Shown here: one piece after another, positions 33,513-44,000 of the stretch | How positions within the stretch are numbered: the stretch's first letter is position 1 | How the letters are laid out: every line of letters begins with the position of its first letter | NCBI RefSeq assembly: GCF_002127325.2 | Contig: NC_035433.2 | Location: forward strand, 80,046,079 to 80,110,078 | Direction: 5' to 3' | DNA: 64,000 nt | Source of the DNA: Helianthus annuus | Taxonomy: Eukaryota; Streptophyta; Magnoliopsida; Asterales; Asteraceae | The notes under the pieces: model-generated | What the model saw: the letters and a program-made list of their open reading frames with translations, nothing else | Told to the model about the DNA's origin: nothing | Databases searched by the model: none | Translations under genes and position numbers: made by a program

Positions 33513-33734
33513 GGTTTGGCTTAAATAGACAATCAATTTCCTAAATTAATAGGTAAACTAAATATCAATTTGAAAATTAACATAAAAAATGAAAAAGAAC
33601 AACGGACTATTAAGGCAAACCGAATACCCAGATGGCCAGATGAAAAATTAAAAATCTTAAAGTCAAACTTTGGAAATAAATACTTTTTTAAATAACCTCT
33701 CAATATATAACCATAAACTATTTAAAAAACCTCT

Positions 33735-33950
33735 GCCAATATGGTATAGCCCAGCTGGTCAGGGGGTTTTCCACTAAGTGGTTTCCTCCTGGAGAGGTCT
33801 CAGGTTCGATTCCTACTAAGTGAAAATTATGTAAATATGGGAAAACACCTCTGGGAGGGATTCGAACTTGGGGTGAGGGGTTTAAACAGCATATGCTGGC
33901 CCTTTGGAGTCAGCTGGAAATCTAGTTGATCTAGAGTTCAAAAAAAAAAA
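33735..33950 (+). mobile_element. tRNA-derived SINE with poly-A tail
   Basis: It holds a pol III A box TAGCCCAGCTGG (33747-33758) and a perfect B box GGTTCGATTCC (33803-33813), a tRNA-unrelated body and a terminal run of A (33940-33950). It is flanked by AAAAACCTCT on both sides (33725-33734 and 33956-33965). No protein is encoded. Confidence 0.8.
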
Positions 33951-33965
33951 TTTTAAAAACCTCTA

Positions 33966-34568
33966 AAATTAAGCATTTAACAGGTCAACCTTTTTATTAA
34001 CCCAATCATTCCGGGCTTACATGTTTGATAAATGGGCTATTCTATAAACCCAATCGTGCCCGGCTTTACATGTTTGATAAATAGGCTATATTGTGCAACC
34101 CGAAAGTACATTTTTTGCATAAAGGTAGAGTATATGTTTGTGATGTGTTTTAACAACGTAATAGAAAATCCTATGCACCATTAAGATGTTCTCGCGAAAA
34201 AATTTAATAACATTTAATTTGAGGACTCCTTGTGAAAAATGAGTGTCATGTCTTTATTTTGTACACTAAGCTTTATAATGGGTTAAGATTTCACAATAAC
34301 GAACACAAATTGTGTCATGATTTCAATGAGTTTTGGTAAAAAGTTGACCCTAAATAAACCAAGTTACCCACCTTCTTGATTTCAACATATAAACGACACT
34401 AATGAGTTTCATTAATTCTCGAGTTCAAGCCAACCCAATAAACCAAACAAATCAGGCAAACCCGGCAAACCCACCTAGAAGGGGTAGAGCTTTCAACAAC
34501 ATCAATGCAAATCCATCAGAGGGTAAGAGGGTAACAACAATGATGTGAACAGACAGCTTAGTTGAAAC
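33966..34568. other. Flanking DNA without recognised feature
   Basis: AT-rich sequence; I see no gene or repeat boundary. Confidence 0.5.
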
Positions 34569-34965
34569 TGTTAGTTTGGTCAGGGTTTTCATTGTCAGGG
34601 CTTGGGAGTTTCCTTAGTCCGAGTTTTGGTTGTTTGGTTTAGTCAGGGTTTGTTTGTATTGGGCTTTGGGCCTTTCTATGTCCCGACTTTAGTAGTCAGA
34701 ACTTCCGGAATGGTATATAAACTCTTAGTGATATGTTATACATGGCGATTTCTTTTGTGGAAAGTTTGTTCTTCAAGAAAACCCTAATCATTGTCATTGT
34801 GTATGAATTGACGGCTATTGTGTGTGACGTCATTCATCATATTCATCATTCTTGTTTTACACTTTCTTGATCCAATACCATACAGTAGTGATTGCTAGGT
34901 AGATTCCGCACGCCTGGTGATTGTTGTCTGTGTGAGATCCTTGGGTAGGAGACCTTACTGTTTGC
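34569..34965 (+). repeat. Old LTR (solo or fragment) related to element D
   Basis: It starts TGTTAGTTTGGTCAGGG and shares with the D LTR (37872-38408) the sequence of GTCAG-GTTT and GGGCTT units, a TATA (GGTATATAAAC near 34711), AACCCTAATCATTGT, GACGGCTA, TGTGACGTCATTCATC and AGATTCCGCAC (34901-34911). The right end is blurred. No internal sequence follows, so it is a solo LTR or truncated remnant. Confidence 0.6.
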
Positions 34966-35474
34966 CCGGTGTGAATCATGTAGCGATAGCACACATTCAT
35001 TGTTAGATTTCTATCAAGAAGCGACTAATCGTGCTCACCATAGGAAAGGATTAGAGGATAATGTAATGCCATGCATAAAGGGTGCAGTTTATTAATGCGT
35101 TGAGGTGGCCCATCCTTAAGACAGTGATAGCAACATTACCCACGTGCGTTGCGACACGGCTAGATCTCAAACTTCGAAAGGAGGACTCCAAACATATGTA
35201 AAATACAATGCACTCAAAAGAAAACCTACCAAAAAAAACAATGCTTTTTAAAATGCTAGCCCTATAGCCATGGCCGTGTTAAAGGAAATTTGTGTAAAAC
35301 ACAACGCACTCAAAAGGAGGAATGAAGTTTTTCATTAATTCGTAACTCCTAAAATGCCATGTAGATATAACCAAGTTAGTGAAAAAGTATAAAAACCTTA
35401 GATACGATAAAGGTTGGAGGGACCAAACGTGAGATTTTTCAAAGATTAGTAATGTTGTAAAGTGTTTATAAGAT
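34966..35474. other. Flanking DNA without recognised feature
   Basis: I see no gene here. 35370-35400 is weakly similar to the start of the cassette (ATATAACCAAGTTAGTGAAAA), suggesting an internal duplication. Confidence 0.45.
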
Positions 35475-35810
35475 TATAGGAAAAACACCAAGGTTAAAAC
35501 TTTGTACTGTATGATGGTTTAGGCCAAACGCCAATGTAAAAAACAATGAGAAACCGAAACTGGCTAAAACCAGATGCATAGATGCAAACATAGTTCCTTA
35601 AACGCCACACAAATATAACCAACTTAGTGAAAATGTTAATTGTAAAAGTTGAAGGGTTAAGGAAGCAAATTCTAAAAGTTGAAAAAAGACAAATTAAAAG
35701 TTTTAATTGTGAAAGTGGGGGGGTGTTGGTGGGAAATCTCACTGGCATTTATTTTTTTATTCTTTTTGATATGATAAGATATTATATTAAATGCTATGAT
35801 ACCATTGGAT

Positions 35811-35934
35811 TTTTTTTTTTTGAAAGGTAAATTTCTTTTTATTCTCTGCTGTCTGTGGGACTTGAACCCAAGACCTCCCCATTCCAAAGTGTTTTAAAGG
35901 CTTTGCCTTTGCCAATTGACCACCATCCCATTGG
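35811..35934 (-). mobile_element. Short tRNA-like SINE (124 bp) inserted in cassette copy 2
   Basis: On the minus strand it has an A box TGGTCAATTGG (35922-35912), a B box GGTTCAAGTCC (35868-35858) and a poly-A tail (poly-T at 35811-35820). It is flanked by the 14-bp duplication TGATACCATTGGAT (35797-35810 and 35935-35948). Copy 1 has the empty site with one copy of the target near 4700. Confidence 0.85.
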
Positions 35935-37010
35935 TGATACCATTGGATAGATACAATGTGATATGATATATACATCTTTTTTTAGTTTTGGTTAGAAAAC
36001 TAAATGAAAACCAAAAATGAAAAACTATATTTTTAGTTTTTGTTAGATAACCTAACAGCTTATTCCTATATTGAATAAAAGAGAAAATTACTTACTAAAT
36101 CTCCGTGTTTTAGTGGTTTTAAGTTTAACCACTTATATACAATCAAAAAGTTTAAAGCTCTGGGTTCTTAACGGCTCATATTTTATAAACGAACGATCGC
36201 CATGAACTCGAAAAGATAAAAAAATTAATTTTCTTTTTCATTTTTTGTCACCAAGAGATTAATTAGAACTCTACCAGGTTTTTTTTTAAATATTTTTTCT
36301 TTTAGTATATTTTCAAAAAATCTTATTTTGATGTCTTAGTGTATTTATTGATTTTGTTAGATAATTGCAAGTGTTGGTTAGTTATCAATTATTTGAAGTT
36401 TTTTTATTTTTGTATTAACGATCAATTGGTCTTCAATCTAAAAGACTAGGTTGGCCTTTTTTCAAGAATAACTCAACTCGAATCCAAGTCAAGCCCTTGG
36501 TCAAAAATTCAAATTGGTTTAGAATTTGGCTTAAGCTATATGTTTATCAATTTGTACCCAAATATTTTTATCACTCTATACTTCTTTCTGCATTATCACT
36601 TGTCAAATAATTACAAGCATTCTAAAGCCGAAGCAGATGTTAAACCCTTCAATAACTATTTATACAATAAATCTGTTATAGGAATCTATTACAAGACATA
36701 AATTATAAAAAAGGTGTATCTTTATGGAAAACTTCATTTCTTAATCAATCATCACAACCAACTCTCTGAATTGTCATTAAAACTAATCTTCAAATCTTAA
36801 TCAATCATCACAAGCTTCTCACCGTTCTGTGCCAAACAAAAAATTTCCGATTCTTGAAGAACACCATCCATGGGAGTCCAAAAACCACGTCAACAAACCG
36901 CATTGTCAGGTCCACAACCACTCGTAGTTGCATATTGTTATTATTTTTGTCGAGCCACACATCGGTTCATGACCACACAATATCACCAAATGAGTCAACC
37001 AATTGTTCAC

Positions 37011-37478
37011 CTAAGCTTTCAAGGCGAGTGTTCGGATGAAAGTGTTAACTGCTCTACCTTCACGCTCGGTTAAACTCAGACTAAACCACGTGAACAGTTT
37101 CCGTCTAAATTCTTTCGTGATGTGCCCTTCACGCTCAAGCTTCCGGAACACCACACAATATTCATTGTTCGGATCCAAGTTACCAGGTCCTTCCCTGTGG
37201 GCCAGAAAGGGTGTGATACGTACAAATGTCCTATCAGAATCATGGGCCTCCGTACCAGCTGGCCTCTTTCTTGACATCCCAGCCTGGGAGTTAACAGCTG
37301 CCACTTCCACATTGGGCCTATGTTGGGCCGAATTTTCTGCTTCATCCCTAGGGATATCATTTGGAGCAGCTTCGTCATCTACATCAGGAACTAGGACGAT
37401 ATTCGTGTCCAGCCCGTTTGACGTAGATGGTGACCCGTCAGCTTTCGAAGTGTTACTTGACCAAATGACCACGCCCAC
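37011..37478 (-). pseudogene. VIN3-like (VEL domain) fragment, copy 2
   Basis: Same open frame as 5777-6244 with a handful of substitutions, for example LSLTEREGRAVNTFIRTL against LSSTERERRAVNTFIGTL. The VEL-type TWFSL core is unchanged. No start or upstream domains are present. Confidence 0.55.
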
Positions 37479-37757
37479 TCAATTGTGGACCTGATATATC
37501 ATCCAAGCCTCTTCCAACTTCAACCCAAGTTAGTTGTGGCAGTTTCCCAGAGTCTCTGGCTTTAAGTCTAGAGTCTGGTTCAGCATCTTTGGCACCAGAT
37601 GTTCCTTCAATTTGAAGAACAGAGCCTTCTGCATGGAGAAAAATAAAACATGCATAAGAATTGAAGGGTGGGATGCAATATTCCATAGAGTATGCAATAA
37701 TTTCGCTCGTATTAACCCATTAAGAAAATAGATAAATTGAAAAATAAATTTACTAAC

Positions 37758-37871
37758 CCGCGCAAGTGTTGAGTGGTGGGATGCAATATTCCATAGAGTA
37801 TGCAATAATCTTAAACCACTTAACAAATATTTGAAATGCTGCTTATCTGGCTTAAGTGATGAAACAATATT
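37758..37871 (-). pseudogene. NDX-like exon b, copy 2, cut by element D
   Basis: It matches 6524-6637 (LSGLRLLHTLWNIASHHSTLAR) and ends at the D LTR. The internal direct repeat is also present just downstream on the minus strand. Confidence 0.4.
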
Positions 37872-38408
37872 TGTTAATGCACTTTAGGTGATAAGTGCTT
37901 GTCTCCCAAGTTATAGGGTCTTTATTGTACATATGTTGAAAATTAGTCCCAAGTTTATCCTAGGGACATTTTGTCCAAGTTTTAGGATGGTTTCTTTAGT
38001 CAGAGTTTTTGTATGGACTAAGGTCAGAGTTTGTTTGTGTAGCCTTTGTCTGAGTTTTGTCTAGGCAAAAGGTCTGAGCTTTATGCTATATGTTTTGTCC
38101 GGGCTTTCTAGTTAGTCTTGAAAGTCTGGGCTTTGCCTTGTATATATACCTTTATGTGGAATAGAGAAGGTAATGATTCTGTGTGAAATTCTGTGCACCT
38201 AACCCTAATCATTGTGTGTGTTTTGTCTGGCGGCTACTGTGTGTGTGACGTCATTCATCTTCATCATCAAGAATACTCAGTGTATTCTTGATTTCTCTCT
38301 CAAATCTTGCATACTAGTGTTTCATCTGCAGTGGTTGATCATCAGGTGGATTCCGCACACCTGTTGGTTGCTTTAGCTGAGTGAGATCTTGGATTAGGAG
38401 GCCTAACA
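37872..38408 (+). repeat. 5' LTR of element D (537 bp)
   Basis: TGTTAATGCAC...GCCTAACA. TATA-like GTATATATAC is at 38141-38150, a TGACGTCA at about 38248-38255 and the U5 motif GGATTCCGCAC at 38348-38358. GTCAGAGTTT/GTCCGGGCTTT units lie at 37990-38130. Confidence 0.88.
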
Positions 38409-38410
38409 AG

Positions 38411-38424
38411 TGGTATCAGAGGAG
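38411..38424 (+). other. Primer-binding site of D
   Basis: TGGTATCAGAGGAG, 2 nt after the LTR; the first 11 bases match the tRNA-iMet 3' end. Confidence 0.85.
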
Positions 38425-39839
38425 TGTGCTCATACTACTGTAGGTGTTCTTAGTTTGAAGGTTTTGGTGAGAAAAGTTCATACTTTGATAGGGTTTAGTG
38501 AGAGTTTAGTGAGTTTTTGTGTTTTATTCATGATTCTTTGTTCATATCGAGTGATTTGATGATGGATTTTGAGTAATTTAGTGATTTTTAGTGTTATTCT
38601 TCATCTGGGTTTTACAGGGGTTTTTGGTTCTTGTTCTACAGAGTTTTGAAGGTGAAAAAGATTCTGAGTTTGATCTTTGGAAGCTTTGTCTGTGGTTTAC
38701 ATTCTGTGTTTGTGTCTCCGGGTATTGTTGAACTAGTGTGTAGTCACATTGGGGAGATAGTCCGGAGATTGGTTCTTCTGAGTTTTGAGAAACTTATACC
38801 TGTTCCGAGTTTTTCAAATCTCCTCATATTGTCCGAATTTTAACCTTAGTGTGTTAGTAGGTCCGACTTTTAGTTATAAGTTTGTCCGAAGTTTGGTCCG
38901 AATTTTAGTTTAAACTTTATTGTGTCCGAACTTTAGTTATAATATTGGTCCGAATTTTTAATATTACTATTGGTCCGAAGTTTGGTTCTTTTACTTAAGT
39001 CTGTCTCTTTTTTAAATTTTGTTTTAGAGTAAGTCCGACTTTTTAATTGTTTTGTTTTTGTCTGAGGTTTATTGTCCCTTGAACTCCGAGTTTTATATTA
39101 GTAGTTTAATAGAGTCCTAGTATTGTTTATAATATCTTGAGGTCTGACTTTTATTTCTGTGCAAGTATCAGTGTCTTTATTTGGTTCCGAATTTTTTAGT
39201 GTTATCCGAATTCTATAGAACTTTAAGTGTCGGAATTTTAATCTTATATTATTTAAGTGTCCGAATTTTCGTTTTAGGCTAGTCCGACTTTTTTTTTTTT
39301 GGTCTTTTATTTAGTCCGACTTTTTTAGTCTTTATATAGGTCCGACTTTTAAAGTATATTATATATATAGTTGTCATATAGGTCCGTATTTTATAGTGGT
39401 TCAATATATAGTTTAATAGAGTCCCATCTTTTCTTTAGTTTTGGTCTAGTTGAGTCCGATCTTTCCTTTAGATTTGGTCTGTCCGAAGTTTAAGGTCTGA
39501 GTTTTAGATTTGGTCTGTCTTGAGTCCGAGTTTCATCTAGTTTCGTTGAGTGAGTTTTGGTCTACTTAGTTAAGTCCGAATTTCCTGGTGAGAGTTTTAA
39601 TTAGAATCCGAGTTTTTCTCCTTTTATTCGTATTCTGTGTCCGAATTTTAATACTCTTAGGGAGTCTGAGTTTAAATTTCTAACAGTGTAGTGTCCGAGG
39701 TTTTCTGTTGTTTGTGTTTTATTTCAGGTTTGTGTGATCCGGGTTTCGCAACTCTGTTTAAAGCTCAGACACTTCACTCTGTGTTTTCCATCCGAGTTTG
39801 GTCAGTTCTTGCTTGGTAACTTACTGTTGTTTTTCTGAA
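38425..39839 (+). other. Leader of D with TCCGAATTTT / TCCGACTTTT repeats
   Basis: From about 38800 to 39700 there are some thirty degenerate units of GTCCGAATTTTA, GTCCGACTTTT and GTCCGAGTTTT type. No conserved reading frame is seen. Confidence 0.75.
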
Positions 39840-39848
39840 ATGGCAAAC
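39840..39848 (+). pseudogene. gag: First three codons of the D gag, cut off by element E
   Basis: ATG GCA AAC is followed directly by the E LTR, which supplies TGT TAG, so translation ends after four residues. The reading frame resumes at 55910 (AAC AAT CTG ACT) after the duplicated CAAAC. Confidence 0.85.
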
Positions 39849-40327
39849 TGTTAGTACATAAACGTCTGTAGCTTCCGTCAGCTTAAAGTCTTTGTTTTGT
39901 TAAAGTTGTATAGTTTAATGTATAAGGCGTCAGAATACAGGGTTTGTATTGTAAAAGTGCTGCTTTGTAAGCCGATCGGCTGGCCTAGCCGATCGAACAG
40001 CCTAACCGATCGAACAGCTGTTCGATCGGGTGGCCCAACCGATCGGTTAGCCTAACCGATCGGACAGCACTTAGCTTATTCTGACTGGCCTATAAATAGA
40101 AGTTCTGTCAGCTCATTTAGGACTTTTGAATCTGTCTGTAATCTAGAGAGCTGAAGTCTGTGATCAACTGGAACTTGTATCTTGTCATATATTTCAATTG
40201 AATTGCAGACTGTTGAACATGAAAATCATATGTCTTACTGTATCTGTGTATGATCTGCTGGATTCCGCACAGCAATCATAGTGTGACATTCATTAACAGG
40301 AAGATCCCGATCAACCAGGGACCAACA
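39849..40327 (+). repeat. 5' LTR of element E (479 bp)
   Basis: TGTTAGTACATAAACG...GGGACCAACA. A cluster of CCGATCGAACAGC/CCGATCGGTTAGCC units lies at 39968-40073, TATAAATA at 40091-40098 and the U5 motif GGATTCCGCAC at 40260-40270. Confidence 0.95.
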
Positions 40328-40329
40328 AG

Positions 40330-40341
40330 TGGTATCAGAGC
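40330..40341 (+). other. Primer-binding site of E
   Basis: Exact TGGTATCAGAGC, 2 nt after the LTR. Confidence 0.93.
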
Positions 40342-41080
40342 TATGGATGTTGATTGAAGATACCAGAAGACATAGTTCATCGATTTCAGTCAAATTCTTG
40401 TAGATTTGAAGAGAGATTCAACTGATTTCAAGCGAAGATTGCATTGTGAAGAACAAATTTCATCGGAAATTTGTTTCTGATATAGTTTTCACCGGAAAAC
40501 TTGCAGATCTACTCTATCTTTCTCATATTTTCTCTCCGTTCTTCATCTTTTTCATCATAAAACTTGAAAAACTCAAAATTAAAACAGATTCAATGGATAA
40601 AACTTGATAAAATTACTATCAATCGGTTCGGAATCTCAAATTTTACAATCTTACTAAGTTTCATAATCAGATTCAAACAAATTCGTGTTAAAATTGAACA
40701 ATTTCAATGAAAAACTGCATGAACTTGATGATGTCAGCTGGTCGAATCGATTAGCATATTCATTTGTTTACTGATGTCATCGATTTGAAAGAGATAACCG
40801 TTCATTTTGGAAGTTATTGCTGACATCATCTTGGTAATCTGATCGAACAGCTGATCGATCGGATTGCATTGTTATTAAAAGGAAGTTTGAAGTTTACTCG
40901 ATTCCTGTTCGATCGAACAGCTGATCGATCGAACAGCATTTGTCTAACCGATAGACTAAGCTACTCGATCGAACACACTACTCGATCGAATACCCTGTTC
41001 GATCCAAGTGTTAGTGTTAAGCATTTTTAAGAAGTCAAAATTTTTCTAAGTGTTCGTCTGATTTTACAGGAACATTCAAA
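40342..41080 (+). other. Leader of E with CGATCGAACAG motifs
   Basis: Untranslated region. 40835-41005 carries about eight CGATCGAACAG/TCGATCGGA units matching those in the LTR and in the intron of the extra gene. Confidence 0.75.
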
Positions 41081-44000
41081 ATGGATGACATATTCACAAA
41101 CCCTTTTAGTGATATGTATGGTTTCACTGTAAGCTCAGGAGGATCAGGAAATCCAGAAAATGATGATTCTACATCAAACAATACCAACACAAATCAAATC
41201 AAAGAGAAAAGGAAGGAAGCATGGGAATCAGAAAGCGCGTTTGGAACTTTTAATCGTCCTCCAAAGTTAATGGCTATTGAAGATTATACAAGATGGGCAA
41301 TAAAATTTGAAGAATGGCTGATGGCGTTTGCTTTCCCCAGCTGGAAAAGCATGAAAAGTGGGTATGCTGCGGGTAAAAACAAAGGTGAAGTATTGAGAAG
41401 TAATGAAGAGATTGATCTATTCGTTGCTGAACAGAAATGTGTAGCACTACTATTTCAATCTGTCAGGGAAGATATTATTTCACTAATCAGCTACACCAAC
41501 GCCAAAGATTTGTGGGATAAACTGGGAAAGAAATGTCTGGGAAGTAAAGAAATCTTAAAGAACAAAACTAAACTACTAAAAAAGGAGTTTGATATGTTCA
41601 GTTGTTTCAAAAATGAGTCTGTCTGCAAAATGATCGAACGTTTTGGTCATCTTAAATTGGAACTTGCACGTCATGATATCAAATATCCTGATGAGGAGAT
41701 AGTTGATAAACTGTTCGATTCTTTACCAGATGAAATGGATTGGAGGTACTATGCTTTGATGTTGAAAAACACCATTCCGCCAGAAGAACTAAAACCAGAT
41801 GTAGTGATTGAACGACTGGAAAGCCATGAGCTAGAATTGAAGAAAACATACAAAGTCAATCATTCATATCAACAAAATCCAGAACTATACTATCCCAAAA
41901 GTTTGATGCCCAAAGCCTCATCACCGAAAACCGCATTTTCTGCCGAAAACATATCTCCAGCTCCTAAAGAAAATCAAAGCAACTCAAACAAAGAAAGTCA
42001 CAGTGGATATCATAGTGGGTCTACTTCTATTCCTACTGCCTCGACAAATCGTTCTGATTCAAAGTTCTCATGTAATATTGCTGTTGATCTGAAGAATGCA
42101 CAAAACTTTGATGAAGAATCTGTAAAGCAACAGATGGTGTTTCTAGCATCTGTGCTAGAATCATATGAGGGGCTGATTGCTGGAAAGATTGGGAATACTA
42201 ATCTGACCAAAGAAGACTATGATCAGATAGATCCCGAAGAGATGGAGTTAATTGATATCCAATGGGCAATGGCGAGTGCAGTGCGACGTGCACAACGCTT
42301 TATGGAGATAACGGGAAGAAAATCAATCGGTGGTCCTTCAACGAAGCTGGGATTTGATAAATCAAAGGTGAAGTGTTTCAAGTGCAAACAGAAAGGCCAC
42401 TTCAAACGAGAATGCAGAAATGCATATGTTGAAGAATCTGAGAATCCATTCAAGGATGACTACTACAAGAAAGCTATCTATCATCAGAATAAGTCCGAAC
42501 CGCCAAGAATAAAGCAATCTGAAGACAACAAAGGAAAATCTAGAGCTTTGGCAGTGATTTATGATGATGAAGGATATGATTGGAGTAAGGAAGTGTTACC
42601 TGAAGATGATGCTGTTGGTTATGCTTTTATGGCGAGTCATAATGAACCAATTCAATGGAAGGATAATCGTACAGAACAACAAAAGTACGAATATCGAAAA
42701 ATGGTTGCTGAAGCAAAGATCATCCGACTCTCAGGTGTTTATGAGGAAGCAACACGTGCAAACCGATGGGATCCAGATAGAGAGTGTTATTTGGATGAAT
42801 ATGGTAACATTGCTGTCGACTACAAGAAGATAGACATTGAAGCCATTATCCAAGAATACAAAGAAGAGGATGAGTACTGGCAACACAAATGGTGGGGTAC
42901 ACCAACATCGAAAATGATCGAGGAAGAAAGAGAGAAAGAAAGAAGAGAAAAGGAGAAGATAGAAGAACCTGTGAAAATTGACACCGGGATGATCAACACT
43001 GCACAAGAGATGACAGCTGAAAACTTGAGAGAAATGGCTGATAAAGTGCTTGCTGTCAAAGCACTTGAGGTAGACTCTACTCCTAATTCTGAGTCAAAGA
43101 AACAGGTCAGTCAAACTAAGTCATCAACTGTGTCAGGTAACAAAAACAATTGCAATGCTGATTGCAAAAGTTGTAACAAACAATGCAACTTTTGTACAAC
43201 TGTCACATACCTCAATGGGGAGAAAATCAAGAATCTGACCAATAATGTTAGAAAACTTGAAAGTCAAATTCTTGATTGTGACAAAGAGTCAAAAGAATCA
43301 GCTGATCAAATAAAAGAATTGAAAACTGAAAACCTGAAAATTAAAGCTGATCATGACAAAATTCTTCTTGAAAGCAGAAATGTTGTTGAAAAATTTGAAA
43401 AATTGAAAAATGTCGTTAAAGAGAGTGATGATAGAAATGGAAAAACAAGTAAGGAAAACGAGCATTTAAGAGCTGTTTTGATAATAAAAGAGGAAACAAT
43501 CAACAAACAACTGGATGAGATAGCAAAATTAAAACTGAAGGTTCAAGAAAGTGAAATCGAAAATGAAAGAATCCAGTTAAAATTAAACAGCTATAGCTCA
43601 GCTAGCTTTGTTTTGCAGCACATAGTTCCTAAACCCATAGGGAAAAACAAAGCTGGTGAGGATGTGTTTTCTGATGGAAAAGGTGTAGGGTTTCACAGAG
43701 TTCCACCACCAATCTTAGACAACTACACGAAAAAGCAGTCTAGTTTGGTGGAAATTGAAGAAGAAAATGATGTTACATTCCCTGAGAGTATTGATGTCAC
43801 GTTCACGTCTTCCAATGACGAGGGTGTCCAAAATGATGTGGTGAAAAGTGTGGTGGATAATGTGCTCAAACCAGATTGTGACACTTCTGAGGAGGATGGT
43901 TGTTTTCTTGACAAATACATTCCGAAACAGAAATCCATAAGCAACTTACATGATGAATCTGATCTTGTCATGTACAAGATGTCAGGATCGGATAAGTTGT

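Larger units (their letters stand above)
35475..37871. repeat. Gene-fragment cassette, copy 2
   Basis: Direct repeat of 4387-6637, about 31 kb away. It has the SINE at 35811-35934 that copy 1 lacks and is cut on the right by element D. Confidence 0.85.

Noticed and set aside
33747..33813. Functional tRNA gene
   Set aside because: A and B boxes are present but no cloverleaf can be drawn, and the poly-A tail and target duplication mark a SINE.
38631..38843. Open frame in the D leader
   Set aside because: It lies in the repeat-rich untranslated leader, with no domain or conservation.
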